DNA of 64,000 bases, from contig OZ243949.1 in NCBI GenBank assembly GCA_965214305.1, positions 930,001 through 994,000 on the forward strand, written 5' to 3'. The translations under genes and the position numbers were made by a program. Shown piece by piece: positions 9,020 through 17,703 of the stretch. Under the pieces are notes generated by a model, which searched no databases, had not been told where the DNA came from, and saw only the letters and a program-made list of their open reading frames with translations. Within the stretch, counting starts at the first letter, position 1, and every line of letters starts with the position of its first letter. The DNA is from Azophilus sp965214305 (lineage in GTDB: Bacteria; Pseudomonadota; Gammaproteobacteria; Pseudomonadales; Azotimanducaceae).

Positions 9020-10387
9020 GTGTCCGCCAAATCCATGGACGAACTCGTTTCGCTATGCAAGCGCCGTGGTTTCATCTTTCAATCCGCCGACATCTACGGC
9101 GGTGCCCAAGGGCTGTACGACTATGGGCCACTCGGCGTTGAACTCAAGAACAACCTCAAGGCGGCCTGGTGGCGCGCGATGGTCTACGAGCGGGACGATG
9201 TGGAGGGTCTTGACAGCACGCTGCTAACCAACCGGCGCGTGTTGCAATATTCCGGACACGAAGCCACTTTTTCCGACCCCCTGATCGATTGTCGGCAATG
9301 CAAGAGTCGCTGGCGGGCCGACCAAATCGACGGCACCTGCCCCCATTGCGGCTCGGACGACCTCACCGAACCCCGGCCTTTCAATCTGATGTTCCGTACC
9401 GCCTTCGGCCCCATTGATGATGGCAGTTCGCACGTTTATCTGCGGCCCGAAACGGCGCAAGGCATCTTCACGAATTTCAAGAATGTGATGGATGCCACCG
9501 CGCGCCGTCTGCCATTCGGCATTGCCCAGACGGGCAAGGCATTCCGCAACGAAATCACACCAAGAAACTTCATTTTCCGGGTGCGCGAATTCGAACAAAT
9601 GGAATTGGAATTCTTCGTGGAACCCGGAGAGGACGAGAGCTGGCATCAACACTGGCTAGAGGCGCGCCTCGACTGGTGGTCGCAACAGGGCATCGGCCGC
9701 GATGCGCTCTCCGTCTACGAGGTGCCGCCCAATGAACTGGCCCACTACGCCAAGGCGACCTACGACATCATGTATGCCTTCCCGCACGGGCGGGAGGAAC
9801 TGGAGGGCATCGCCAACCGGCAGGACTTCGATCTTGGTTCCCATTCCAAGAATCAGGAGGAGTTGGCACTGGCCGCCCACGTCAACGCCAACGCGGATTC
9901 AAATGCCCGGCTCGCCGTGCGCAATCCCGATTCGGGAAACTGGTTTGTGCCCTATGTTATCGAACCCTCCGCCGGCGTAGACCGGGGCCTGTTGGCGGTG
10001 ATGAACGAAGCCTATCGTCAAGAGCAGCTCGATAACGGCTCGACCCGCACGGTACTCGGCCTCAAGCCGCACCTCGCACCCATCAAAGCCGCTGTGCTGC
10101 CGCTTAAGCGAAACCACGAAGGCATCGTCGCCAAAGCCCGCAACATCAAACAACAACTGCAAGCACTCGGACTCGGGCGGATCCTCTACGAACACACGGG
10201 CAACATCGGCAAGGGCTATCGCCGTCACGACGAGGTGGGCACACCCATGTGCATTACCGTGGATTTTCAAACCATTGAGCAGGACGATACGGTGACGGTG
10301 CGCGACCGAGACAGCATGGCGCAGCAGCGTATTGCGGTTGCCGAGTTAAATGATTGCGTTAGGGAGCGGCTAGCAGTTTTCGGATAA
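9020..10387 (+). CDS. glyS: Glycyl-tRNA synthetase, single-chain (alpha2) class II type
   Basis: A 455-residue class II synthetase that charges tRNA(Gly). It is the one-polypeptide homodimer form found in eukaryotes, archaea, Gram-positives and some proteobacteria, not the alpha2beta2 glyQ/glyS pair of most gammaproteobacteria. Motifs: the N-terminal FIFQSADIYGGAQGLYDYGP, motif 2 around FRNEITPRNFIFRVREFEQM, glycine-pocket residues in FEQMELEFF, and motif 3 in PSAGVDRGLLAV. The C-terminal anticodon-binding domain begins near residue 350 (KPHLAPIKAAVLPL). A zinc ribbon is visible as CRQC ... CPHCGSDD (about residues 93-115). The GTG at 9020 follows AAGGAG (9009-9014). The 3' end overlaps convergent rfbD by 29 bases. 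Confidence 0.96.
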   Translation: MSAKSMDELVSLCKRRGFIFQSADIYGGAQGLYDYGPLGVELKNNLKAAWWRAMVYERDDVEGLDSTLLTNRRVLQYSGHEATFSDPLIDCRQCKSRWRADQIDGTCPHCGSDDLTEPRPFNLMFRTAFGPIDDGSSHVYLRPETAQGIFTNFKNVMDATARRLPFGIAQTGKAFRNEITPRNFIFRVREFEQMELEFFVEPGEDESWHQHWLEARLDWWSQQGIGRDALSVYEVPPNELAHYAKATYDIMYAFPHGREELEGIANRQDFDLGSHSKNQEELALAAHVNANADSNARLAVRNPDSGNWFVPYVIEPSAGVDRGLLAVMNEAYRQEQLDNGSTRTVLGLKPHLAPIKAAVLPLKRNHEGIVAKARNIKQQLQALGLGRILYEHTGNIGKGYRRHDEVGTPMCITVDFQTIEQDDTVTVRDRDSMAQQRIAVAELNDCVRERLAVFG

Positions 10388-11234
10388 CCGGTTTTAGCGC
10401 ATCGCACCAAGCGGACGGTTCAATGCCGTAATCGTCGCGCAAGCGGGTGCAATTCATCACGGAGTTCATCGGGCGTTTGGCTCGGGTGATGCGCTCGCTG
10501 GTGGGAATGGCCACCACCTCAGGTGTGTTTGTGGCCGGGTCCAGTTCGCGACGCATCGCATAGACGGCTTTTGCGAATTCGTGCCAAGTAGTCGGTGGCC
10601 TGGATGCAAAGTGATAGGTTCCAAAGCGCGGTGCCTGCACAAGGCGTTCGGCAATGCGCCAAAGCGCGTCCGCGATGCCGGCCGCTGCACAGGGTGTGCC
10701 GTGCTGATCGTTCACAACCCGCACCGCGTCTAGGTGGGAGACGTCCAGCATGGTTCTAACGAAATTCAAACGCGTGGCGCTGAAGACCCAAGAAACACGC
10801 AAAATCAGGTGTTCCTCAAGAAATTCGCGTATTTTTTGTTCGCCAAGTAGTTTCGAGCGTCCGTATACGTTCAGCGGATTGGGAGTATCGTGCTCGCGAT
10901 ACGGGCGCGGATTGCGGCCATCAAAAACGTAGTCCGTGGAAAGATGAATCAGTACAGAACCCGTCACCGCACAGGCCGCCGCCACGTTGCCCGCGCCCTG
11001 TGCGTTGACGGCCATTGCCGCCTCAGTTGCATCCTCGGCTTGTTCCACCGCCGTGTAGGCCGCCGCGTTAATCACCAACGCCGGTTGCCAAGCGCGCAGT
11101 GCCGCACGCACGGCTTTTTCATTGCGAATATCCAACTCCCGCGTCGATGGAGCCCGGACGCGCAAATCGGCCGGCACGGATTCGAGCAGCGCCGAACCCA
11201 CCTGACCTGAACCACCGGTGATAAGAATTCTCAT
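10359..11234 (-). CDS. rfbD: dTDP-4-dehydrorhamnose reductase
   Basis: A 291-residue extended short-chain dehydrogenase that performs the last, NAD(P)H-dependent step of dTDP-L-rhamnose synthesis. Motifs: nucleotide-binding GGSGQVGSAL at residues 7-16, NAAAYTAVEQAED near 55, and the STDYVFDG ... YGRSKLLGE catalytic Thr-Tyr-x3-Lys segment. It is the last gene of the minus-strand group rfbB-rfbC-rfbD, with 10 bases between rfbC stop and the rfbD ATG. Rhamnose here would feed LPS or another surface glycan. The gene end overlaps glyS on the opposite strand. Confidence 0.95.
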   Translation of the reverse strand: MRILITGGSGQVGSALLESVPADLRVRAPSTRELDIRNEKAVRAALRAWQPALVINAAAYTAVEQAEDATEAAMAVNAQGAGNVAAACAVTGSVLIHLSTDYVFDGRNPRPYREHDTPNPLNVYGRSKLLGEQKIREFLEEHLILRVSWVFSATRLNFVRTMLDVSHLDAVRVVNDQHGTPCAAAGIADALWRIAERLVQAPRFGTYHFASRPPTTWHEFAKAVYAMRRELDPATNTPEVVAIPTSERITRAKRPMNSVMNCTRLRDDYGIEPSAWCDALKPVIRKLLAAP

Positions 11235-11244
11235 GTTTTCCTTA

Positions 11245-11799
11245 TTAATTCGGATAGCTCAACCCTTGCAAATACCGCTTAAGGCTGGGATTGGCGGCGT
11301 CCTTTGTGGAGAGCACCGGCTCGCGCACGGGCCAGGCAATGGCCAAGTCCGGGTCATTCCAGGCAATGCCATATTCGTCTCCGGCGTGACGAGATTCCGT
11401 GCATTTGTAGAACAGGTCCGCGGACTCCGAAAGTACGCAAAAGCCGTGTGCATAGCCGGGTGGAATATAGATTTGTCGATGATTGTGTTGCGTCAGTTCA
11501 ACCCCGACCCATGCGCGGAAGGTCGGCGAGGTTGGGTCGATGTCCACGGCGACATCCCAGATTGAACCCCGCAGCGCGGTCACCAATTTGCCTTGCGGAT
11601 GTTCGCGCTGCAGGTGCAGGCCACGCAGCACGCCATGCATCGAATGCGAATGGTTGTCTTGCACAAAAGCGACATCAAGCCCCGGCAATTCGGCGTAACG
11701 AGACCGGTTGTAATGTTCAAGGAAAAACCCCCGCGCATCCGGGTAAACATCGGGTTCCAAAATGAGAACGCCCGCGAGCTTGGTTTCAATGCAGCGCAT
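11245..11799 (-). CDS. rfbC: dTDP-4-dehydrorhamnose 3,5-epimerase
   Basis: A 184-residue cupin-type epimerase that inverts C3 and C5 of dTDP-4-keto-6-deoxyglucose. Family motifs are visible: PDVYPDARGFFLEHYN, FVQDNHSHSMHGVLRGLHLQ (catalytic His in the HGVLRGLH segment), YIPPGYAHGFCVLS and the YKCTE segment. The frame is open upstream, but the ATG at 11799 overlaps the rfbB stop as TGATG and begins the usual N-terminus (IETKLAGVLILEPDVY), so I take that start. Second enzyme of the rfbBCD cluster. Confidence 0.95.
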   Translation of the reverse strand: MRCIETKLAGVLILEPDVYPDARGFFLEHYNRSRYAELPGLDVAFVQDNHSHSMHGVLRGLHLQREHPQGKLVTALRGSIWDVAVDIDPTSPTFRAWVGVELTQHNHRQIYIPPGYAHGFCVLSESADLFYKCTESRHAGDEYGIAWNDPDLAIAWPVREPVLSTKDAANPSLKRYLQGLSYPN

Positions 11800-12845
11800 C
11801 AGACGCTTGCGCCTTGCAGGCCCAGTCTTCGGCCATCGTAGGCGTTTCTTGAAGACTCGCACCAGGCCGCATGGTCGGCATACCAGGCAACGGTGCTGGC
11901 AATGCCCGTCTCAAAGGCAATTTGCGGTTCCCAGCCTAATTCCTTGCCAATGCGGCGGCTGTCGATGGCGTAGCGTCGGTCGTGCCCCGGACGGTCGGCC
12001 ACGAACTCGATGAGGCCAAGCAAACTGTCTTCATCGTCGCCTTGATGCGCCGCCACCGCCTGCAAAACGGCTCGCACCACCTCCAGATTGGTGCGCTCCC
12101 CGTGCCCACCGATATTGTAGGTGCGCCCCGGCCGGCCGCTTTCGAGCACGGCAACCAAAGCCCGAACATGGTCGTCCACATGCAGCCAATCGCGAACTTG
12201 GCATCCATCGCCGTACAGGGGTATGGATGCACCATCCAAGGCGCGCAGGATGACGAGAGGAATCAGTTTCTCCGGAAATTGATAGGGACCGTAGTTGTTT
12301 GAGCAGTTGGTGACGATAACGGGCAAGTCAAAGGTTTTCCACCAAGCGCGAGCCAAATGGTCGGCCCCGGCCTTGGACGCGGCATAGGGTGAATTCGGGC
12401 GATGCGGGCTCAGCTCGCTGAAGTGCCCCTCGGCACCCAGGGAGCCGTAAACCTCGTCTGTCGAAACCTGTATGAAACGGCAATCCCGAGCCGTTGCGGT
12501 GCGGTAGTTTCTAAGGGTTTCGAGCAGCTTGTAAGTGCCGACGATGTTGGTTTGAACGAAGGCGGCGGGGCCTTCAATGGAGCGGTCAACGTGGGACTCG
12601 GCCGCTAGGTGTACCAATGCCTCGGGGGCGAAATCGGCAACCAGTTCACGCATCGCCTCGCCGTCGCAGATATCCAAACGCTCGAAACGGTGGTTACCAT
12701 AGCTCGCAACAGGCTCAAGGTTGGCGAGGTTTCCCGCATAAGTCAGTTTGTCCACGGTACAGACCTCATCGCCCCGCTCGGCGACGAGCTGTCGAACCAG
12801 AGCACTGCCAATAAAACCGGCACCGCCCGTAACCATCACTCGCAA
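11799..12845 (-). CDS. rfbB: dTDP-glucose 4,6-dehydratase
   Basis: A 348-residue NAD-dependent extended SDR enzyme that makes dTDP-4-keto-6-deoxy-D-glucose. Seen: GGAGFIGSALVRQL (Rossmann), HLAAESHVDRSIEGP, the STDEVYGSL loop and YAASKAGADHLARAW with Tyr-x3-Lys, and DRPGHDRRYAID near the C-terminus. AAGGAG lies 5 bases before a TTG at 12845, giving MRVMVTGGAGF; GTG at 12839 and ATG at 12836 are alternatives. The nucleotidyltransferase rfbA that supplies dTDP-glucose is not in this window, so it must be elsewhere or upstream beyond the glycosyltransferase. Confidence 0.95.
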   Translation of the reverse strand: MRVMVTGGAGFIGSALVRQLVAERGDEVCTVDKLTYAGNLANLEPVASYGNHRFERLDICDGEAMRELVADFAPEALVHLAAESHVDRSIEGPAAFVQTNIVGTYKLLETLRNYRTATARDCRFIQVSTDEVYGSLGAEGHFSELSPHRPNSPYAASKAGADHLARAWWKTFDLPVIVTNCSNNYGPYQFPEKLIPLVILRALDGASIPLYGDGCQVRDWLHVDDHVRALVAVLESGRPGRTYNIGGHGERTNLEVVRAVLQAVAAHQGDDEDSLLGLIEFVADRPGHDRRYAIDSRRIGKELGWEPQIAFETGIASTVAWYADHAAWCESSRNAYDGRRLGLQGASV

Positions 12846-12930
12846 ATCAAACTCCTTACCACCCCCGGCCAACCCGCACATCCCCCCACTTCCCGGCGCA
12901 GACACCAGCGCCTTCGGTCCGGGGGATGCC

Positions 12931-13094
12931 GGGGGCCTCCGCCTGTGGAAGTCGCGAAAGCGAAAACCGCTATCGCCTCCCCAGCGGCTAGTCGATTGAA
13001 GCGAATATCATGCCATATTCAACGAAATCGAGCCGCCGACGGGGTGGATAAGAGTAGATTTGCGGCCGCTAATGCCGAAGGCGGAGGCACCCGG
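12931..13094. repeat. Dispersed repeat A, copy 1 (about 165 bp)
   Basis: One of four copies of an intergenic repeat, here between rfbB and the glycosyltransferase. It opens with a GGCCTCCGCCTGTGGAA-type end, followed by GTCGCGAAAGCGAAAA and CGCTATCGCC, and closes with CCGAAGGCGGAGGC, an inverted copy of its start. Other copies: 15575-15740, 20931-20998 (short form) and 54923-55089. No open frame is conserved between copies. MITE- or REP-like in nature; the mobilising enzyme is unknown. Confidence 0.85.
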
Positions 13095-13940
13095 CTAAAG
13101 GATGCGCCAACCGTAGGTATTGAAGTAGCGTATTGCGGATTGGATGAATCGCAAAATGCGTACCAAGCCACGGCTTGCGGTTCGTCCACCGAAATGCACG
13201 ATGCGAACGCCGGGCACCTCGCAGATGCGGCCGTACTCGGCCAGTCGCTGTGACAAATCGAAATCTTCAAAGTAAAGAAAATAGCGTTCATCGAAGCCGC
13301 CGACCGCTCGCAACGCCGAGCGGCGGCAAAACATGAAGCAGCCGCTCGCCAAGCGGATGGATTGCGAACGCTCGCTCGGCAGGCGGTCATCGTACAAATA
13401 ATGCGCAACCCGACGGCCGCACAGACCCCGCGACGGAGCTACCGACAGCGCCCTGAGTAGCAGCACGAAAAGCGAAGGCGACCGCTTGGCAAGGTTGGCG
13501 TATCGGCCCCGTTCATCATAGCCCTGCGGGACGACCATAACGGCGCCGGGATTTGCATTAAGAAAGCCTAAGCTCTCGCTGAGCGCCGCGGTATCCAAAA
13601 CCAGATCCGCATTCAAGACCAGGTGAAAATCGGCGGCACTGCGCTCAATGGCGAGGTTCTGGGCGGCACCGTAGCCGATGTTGCCGTGGCCCTCGATGAG
13701 TTGGCAGCGCATTCCCCCGGGCAGACTTTGCGCGAAGCCGTCCAACAGCTTGGCAACCGATCGTATATCATCCGCGCTTTCATCATTGCAGACGACAAAA
13801 ATCGTCACGTCCATCGACCAGTCCGCCGTCGCGCAAACCGAGGCAAGCAGGCTATCCAACAGCCGCCGCAAAACCGCCTCGCCGGTGCGGTAGACCACGA
13901 TGCCAACGGATAACATAGGATTGCTCATTCTTCCGTTCAT
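13095..13940 (-). CDS. Family 2 glycosyltransferase (rhamnosyltransferase-like)
   Basis: A GT-A-fold glycosyltransferase of about 281 residues, resembling WbbL-type rhamnosyltransferases. Seen: SVGIVVYRTGEAVLRRLLDS, the nucleotide-binding CNDESADD, GHGNIGYGAAQN, the metal-binding LVLNADLVLD (in place of a plain DxD), and the C-terminal GGFDERYFLYFEDFDLSQRL (ED motif). It most likely transfers a deoxysugar from a dTDP donor to a glycan chain, which fits its position upstream of rfbB-C-D on the same strand. The start is uncertain: ATG at 13940 or 13928; neither has a good ribosome site. Confidence 0.85.
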   Translation of the reverse strand: MNGRMSNPMLSVGIVVYRTGEAVLRRLLDSLLASVCATADWSMDVTIFVVCNDESADDIRSVAKLLDGFAQSLPGGMRCQLIEGHGNIGYGAAQNLAIERSAADFHLVLNADLVLDTAALSESLGFLNANPGAVMVVPQGYDERGRYANLAKRSPSLFVLLLRALSVAPSRGLCGRRVAHYLYDDRLPSERSQSIRLASGCFMFCRRSALRAVGGFDERYFLYFEDFDLSQRLAEYGRICEVPGVRIVHFGGRTASRGLVRILRFIQSAIRYFNTYGWRIL

Positions 13941-14147
13941 TGCATCCGCTTTGCCAAGAGCCTCCGCCTGCACAAGCCGCGCAAGCACCGTGCTCCCGCC
14001 ACATGCTCAACACCACCCCAAGCATCGCCCTGTACGCCCTGCTCCGCACACCCAGTGCTTTCGCGACCCTTGCCGATGTCGCTATATTCATTCATTAATA
14101 CACCGCACTCGCAAACCTCAGAATTCGCAGCATAAGGATAGAAACAC

Positions 14148-15104
14148 ATGCAAGCCAAGCAACGCTTCGACAATCGCATTACCGATATGCTCGGTGTGCA
14201 AATTCCCATAGTCCAAGCGCCGATGGGCTGGATCGCTCGTTCCGCCCTTGCCTCCGCGGTATCCAACACCGGGGCGCTCGGTATCATCGAAACCTCCTCC
14301 GGAGAACTCGACGCAGTGCGCGAGGAAATCATCAAGATGCGCCAACTCACCGACAAGCCGTTCGGCGTCAACATCGCTCAAGCCTTTGTGCGCGACCCGA
14401 ACATCGTTCAGTTCGTGATCGACCAAGGTGTTGAGTTTGTCACCACCTCGGCGGGCAACCCGGAGCGATATACAGAACAACTCAAGCAGGCCGGGCTCAA
14501 GGTATTCCATGTGGTACCGAGCCTCGCCGCCGCCAAGAAGGCGGTGGCCGCCGGTGTCGATGGCCTTGTCGTTGAAGGTGGCGAGGGCGGCGGTTTCAAA
14601 AGCCCCCGCGAGGTGGCCAGCATGGTGCTGTTGCCCCTGGTGCGCTCGCAAGTCGAGGTACCGATCATCGCAGCGGGTGGCTTCGTGGACGGGCGCTCGA
14701 TGGCGGCGGCGTTTGCGCTGGGCGCGGAAGGCATACAGATGGGCACGCGCATGGTTTCCGCCGCCGAATCGCCGGTCCACAACAATTGGAAAGAGGCGAT
14801 TGTCAACGCACGGGAAACGGACACCGTCTTTCTCAATCGCCACCAATCCCCGGCCCTGCGCGCACTGCGCACCGAGAAAACATCGCGTCTTGAATACGAT
14901 GTCGAGACCAACGCGATGACCGAGTTCGGCACGGCCCTGGAGCTCTATTTCGGCGGCGACATGGAGGCAAGCATCGCACTGAGCGGACAAGTCTGCGGCC
15001 GTATCGACGCCGTCCGTCCGGTCGCCGAAATCATCGCCGAGGTGTGCGAGCAGTTCTTCCGCGAAATCGGACGGCTTGCCGATCGCTATCTTACCACCGG
15101 GTAG
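14148..15104 (+). CDS. Nitronate monooxygenase / enoyl-ACP reductase II-like flavoprotein
   Basis: A 318-residue FMN-dependent TIM-barrel protein of the 2-nitropropane dioxygenase/FabK superfamily. Seen: the N-terminal IPIVQAPMGWIARSALASAV, the middle VDGLVVEGGEGGGF, VPIIAAGGFVDGRSMAAAFALGA (phosphate-binding) and GIQMGTRMVSAAES. Members either detoxify nitronates or reduce enoyl-ACP; sequence features alone do not decide. AAGGA lies upstream of the ATG at 14148. A hairpin plus T-run terminates it at 15158-15183. It stands alone, with no operon partner. Confidence 0.88.
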   Translation: MQAKQRFDNRITDMLGVQIPIVQAPMGWIARSALASAVSNTGALGIIETSSGELDAVREEIIKMRQLTDKPFGVNIAQAFVRDPNIVQFVIDQGVEFVTTSAGNPERYTEQLKQAGLKVFHVVPSLAAAKKAVAAGVDGLVVEGGEGGGFKSPREVASMVLLPLVRSQVEVPIIAAGGFVDGRSMAAAFALGAEGIQMGTRMVSAAESPVHNNWKEAIVNARETDTVFLNRHQSPALRALRTEKTSRLEYDVETNAMTEFGTALELYFGGDMEASIALSGQVCGRIDAVRPVAEIIAEVCEQFFREIGRLADRYLTTG

Positions 15105-15157
15105 CGAACCCGGCTGGGCTGCACAACCAACTGACCGGCGTCAGACAGCACCCACAG

Positions 15158-15183
15158 GGGGCGGTCTGCGGGTCGCCCTTTTT
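15158..15183 (+). terminator. Rho-independent terminator after the flavoprotein gene
   Basis: A GGGCG ... CGCCC stem (15159-15163 with 15174-15178) around a ten-base loop, directly followed by TTTTT. It lies 54 bases after the stop codon. Confidence 0.75.
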
Positions 15184-15188
15184 AGCGA

Positions 15189-15292
15189 GATATATACTCA
15201 ACCCCGTCTTCCACTAGATGCTGTGCTCATAAATGCCTGTCACAATTTATTGTGGTCGTGGGCGTCAAATATATAACTCCCCAACTTTGTAA
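15189..15292. repeat. Dispersed repeat B, copy 1 (about 100 bp, AT-rich)
   Basis: An AT-rich block that recurs at 57951-58055 in the same orientation. Shared parts include GTGCTCATAAA, TGTCACAATTT, TGTGGTC and CAAATATATA. The centre is a near-palindrome, CACAATTTATTGTG. It sits just left of the oxidoreductase remnant and just right of a terminator. No coding potential. Confidence 0.75.
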
Positions 15293-15329
15293 TCCCCTTT
15301 TACTTGGTATGTGGATCCGGAGCGGAACA

Positions 15330-15570
15330 TGGTATCGCCCGGCTCGGGCCGCCCGATGCGCAACAGGCCGAAGTAGGCCGTCAAACCGGTGCCGCCCAAT
15401 GGGCCGAGGTTGGCGGTTAGGAGGTCATCGTCGGCGATGATGTCAACCGCCGCGCCGTCCAAGCGGACGTATTCCTGCCAACCAACCGCCCCGGCAACCT
15501 TGGCACCCACGGCCAGGCCCGCATGGCGGGATTCGGCAGCGGGCGACCTTAAGAAGCGGATGAGATGACA
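15330..15570 (-). pseudogene. Remnant of an NADP-dependent (MDR-type) oxidoreductase
   Basis: Minus-strand frame encoding about 80 residues that match the middle of YncB-type NADP-dependent oxidoreductases: AVGAKVAGAVGWQEYV, then LGPLGGTGLTAYFGLLRIG and PEPGDTM. The substrate-binding start and the whole Rossmann domain are missing, so this is an internal slice of a former gene of about 330 codons. Its two ends coincide with repeat B (left) and repeat A (right), which suggests it was cut down by events at these repeats. Confidence 0.75.
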
Positions 15571-15574
15571 TGGA

Positions 15575-15740
15575 CCGGGAGCCTGTGCCATAGGAAGCCG
15601 CGAAAAGGAAAGTCCGCTATCGCCGTCCGCCGGTTGGTCGATTAAGGCGAATATCATGCCATACCCAATGAAACCGGGCGGCCGACGGGACGGATGAGAG
15701 CGGATTTGCAGCCGCGAATGCCGAAGGCAGAGGCTCCCGG
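15575..15740. repeat. Dispersed repeat A, copy 2 (166 bp)
   Basis: Starts CCGGGAGCC and ends GGCTCCCGG, an exact inverted pair, with the same inner blocks as the other copies (GGCGAATATCATGCC, GGATTTGCAGCCGCGAAT). It abuts the oxidoreductase remnant and ends 28 bases before the tRNA gene. Confidence 0.88.
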
Positions 15741-15754
15741 CAGCCCGATGATGT

Positions 15755-15760
15755 TATATT
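15755..15760 (+). promoter_or_regulatory. Likely -10 box of the tRNA gene
   Basis: TATATT placed 8 bases before the tRNA start. The -35 position would fall in the end of repeat A copy 2, so the repeat may supply part of this promoter. Confidence 0.4.
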
Positions 15761-15768
15761 GCTCCCCT

Positions 15769-15845
15769 GGGCCTATAGCTCAGTTGGTTAGAGCAGTGGA
15801 CTCATAATCCATTGGTCCCAGGTTCGAGTCCTGGTGGGCCCACCA
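15769..15845 (+). tRNA. tRNA with CAT anticodon, probably tRNA-Ile2 (lysidine type)
   Basis: A full 77-base cloverleaf: acceptor stem GGGCCTA with TGGGCCC, D arm GCTC ... GAGC, anticodon stem GTGGA with TCCAT around CTCATAA, TPsiC arm CCAGG-TTCGAGT-CCTGG and an encoded CCA end. A CAT anticodon is shared by elongator Met and by Ile2, whose C34 is modified by TilS. I favour Ile2 because E. coli carries ileX close to rpoD, as here, but elongator Met cannot be excluded by eye. Confidence 0.95.
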
Positions 15846-15870
15846 CCCGCTCAATGGCAAGCGTCGCGCA

Positions 15871-17703
15871 TCAGCGCTTGGCGGATGACTCCGGGGTTTC
15901 ATCAAGAAAACTGCGTAGATGCGATGAACGGGTCGGATGCCGCAACTTGCGCAAGGCTTTGGCCTCAATCTGGCGAATGCGCTCGCGGGTAACATCGAAC
16001 TGCTTGCCAACCTCCTCAAGGGTATGGTCGGTATTCATGTCGATGCCAAAGCGCATACGCAACACTTTCGCTTCCCGCGCCGTCAAGCCGCCGAGCACCT
16101 CCCGGGTTGCCTCCTTGAGCCCCTCTCCGGTAGCCAATTCCACCGGTGAACCAATGGTGATGTCCTCAATGAAATCGCCAAGATGGGAATCCTCGTCATC
16201 GCCGATGGGCGTTTCCATGGATATGGGTTCCTTGGCAATCTTGAGCACCCGGCGCACCTTGTCCTCCGGCATCTCCATGCGTTCGCCGAGTTCTTCCGGC
16301 GTGGGCTCCCGGCCCATCTCCTGAACCATCTGCCGCGAGATACGGTTGAGCTTGTTGATCGTCTCGATCATGTGTACGGGAATGCGGATCGTGCGCGCCT
16401 GATCGGCAATCGATCGGGTGATGGCTTGGCGTATCCACCAGGTGGCGTAGGTGGAGAACTTGTAGCCGCGGCGGTATTCGAATTTATCGACCGCCTTCAT
16501 CAGGCCGATATTGCCCTCCTGGATCAGATCCAGGAACTGTAGGCCGCGGTTGGTGTATTTTTTCGCGATTGAAATAACCAGCCGCAAGTTGGCTTCCACC
16601 ATGTCTTTCTTGGCGCGGCGCGCCTTGGCCTCGCCAAGCGACATGCTGCGGTTGATTTCCTTGATCTCGGCAATCGTCAAACCCGTGTTGGCGGTTAGCG
16701 TTTTCAATTTCCCCTGGGCGCGTTCGATATCCTCGCGCTGCCGGTCCAAGGCAGCGGAATAGTCCCGCTTGGCCCGGATCAGCTTGTTCACCCAAGCGAT
16801 GCTCGTTTCCTTACCGACAAACTCCTTGCGGAACAGCTCCCGGGGCACCTTGGCGTTGCGCACACAGGACAGCATGATGGCGCGTTCCTGCCGGCGCACC
16901 CGGACGAGCCCGTTTCGTGGCATCGCAACAATGTGGTCGTAGTGCTTGGGCACAAGTTTGAAGGAATGGAATTTGGATGCGAGCAGTTTCAACTGATGAC
17001 GACCCTGGTCGCTATCACGACCGTGCTCGGCGAGCACTTTGCGCGTCTTGTTGTACTGCCTGCGCAACGCGGTGAAGCGGCGCTTGGCTTCGACCGGATC
17101 GGGGCCCTTGTCCTTTTCGTCATCTTCGTCGTCTTTCTTGGCGGCTTGGACATTAGGCACGACTTGGGCGGCCCGGGGCACATGTTCGGCCGGATCCAAA
17201 TAGCCGATGAGCAGATCGGAAAGTTTGCCCTCGGCGGTCACACGGGCATAGGTGTCGAGCAGGTACTCGACCGGACCGGGGTAGCCGGAAAGAGCGGCAA
17301 GCACATCGCGAATGCCTTCCTCAATGCGTTTGGCAATGGCAATTTCGCCTTCGCGGGTGAGCAATTCGACAGTACCCATCTCGCGCATATACATGCGCAC
17401 CGGATCGGTGGTTCGACCCGCTTCCGTTTCGACGGCGGCGAGCGCCGCGGCCGCTTCTTCGGCGGCGAGTTCGTCGGCGGTGTTTTCCTCGCTGGAGAGC
17501 AGTTCATCCGGATCCGGCGCCGTCTCGTAGACGGTAATGCCCATGTCGTTAATCATGCGGATGATGTCTTCGATCTGATCAGGGTCGGAGATATCGTCCG
17601 GTAGGTGGTCATTCACCTCGGCATAGGTGATGTAGCCCTGCTCCTTGCCCTTGGCGATCAGTTCTTTGAGCCGCGATTGCTGGTGTTGGATGGTTTCGCT
17701 CAT
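15871..17703 (-). CDS. rpoD: RNA polymerase primary sigma factor (sigma-70, RpoD)
   Basis: Primary sigma factor, 610 residues. Region 1.1 starts QSRLKELIAKGKEQGYITY; region 1.2 contains TTDPVRMYMREMGTVELLTR; the non-conserved region has an acidic KKDDEDDEKDKGPD stretch; regions 2.3-2.4 read YATWWIRQAITRSIADQAR; region 3 LNRISRQMVQEMGREPTPEE; region 4.2 TLEEVGKQFDVTRERIRQIE. The frame is open to 17784, but ATG 17703 begins the usual N-terminus. It belongs to the rpsU-yqeY-dnaG-rpoD group, yet is separated from dnaG by about 1.2 kb of foreign DNA, so it needs a promoter of its own. The gene converges with the tRNA. Confidence 0.98.
   Translation of the reverse strand: MSETIQHQQSRLKELIAKGKEQGYITYAEVNDHLPDDISDPDQIEDIIRMINDMGITVYETAPDPDELLSSEENTADELAAEEAAAALAAVETEAGRTTDPVRMYMREMGTVELLTREGEIAIAKRIEEGIRDVLAALSGYPGPVEYLLDTYARVTAEGKLSDLLIGYLDPAEHVPRAAQVVPNVQAAKKDDEDDEKDKGPDPVEAKRRFTALRRQYNKTRKVLAEHGRDSDQGRHQLKLLASKFHSFKLVPKHYDHIVAMPRNGLVRVRRQERAIMLSCVRNAKVPRELFRKEFVGKETSIAWVNKLIRAKRDYSAALDRQREDIERAQGKLKTLTANTGLTIAEIKEINRSMSLGEAKARRAKKDMVEANLRLVISIAKKYTNRGLQFLDLIQEGNIGLMKAVDKFEYRRGYKFSTYATWWIRQAITRSIADQARTIRIPVHMIETINKLNRISRQMVQEMGREPTPEELGERMEMPEDKVRRVLKIAKEPISMETPIGDDEDSHLGDFIEDITIGSPVELATGEGLKEATREVLGGLTAREAKVLRMRFGIDMNTDHTLEEVGKQFDVTRERIRQIEAKALRKLRHPTRSSHLRSFLDETPESSAKR

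Noticed and set aside
15265..15657. The full 130-codon frame as a real oxidoreductase gene
   Set aside because: Only the middle 80 residues resemble the family; both ends are coded by dispersed repeats and the cofactor domain is missing.
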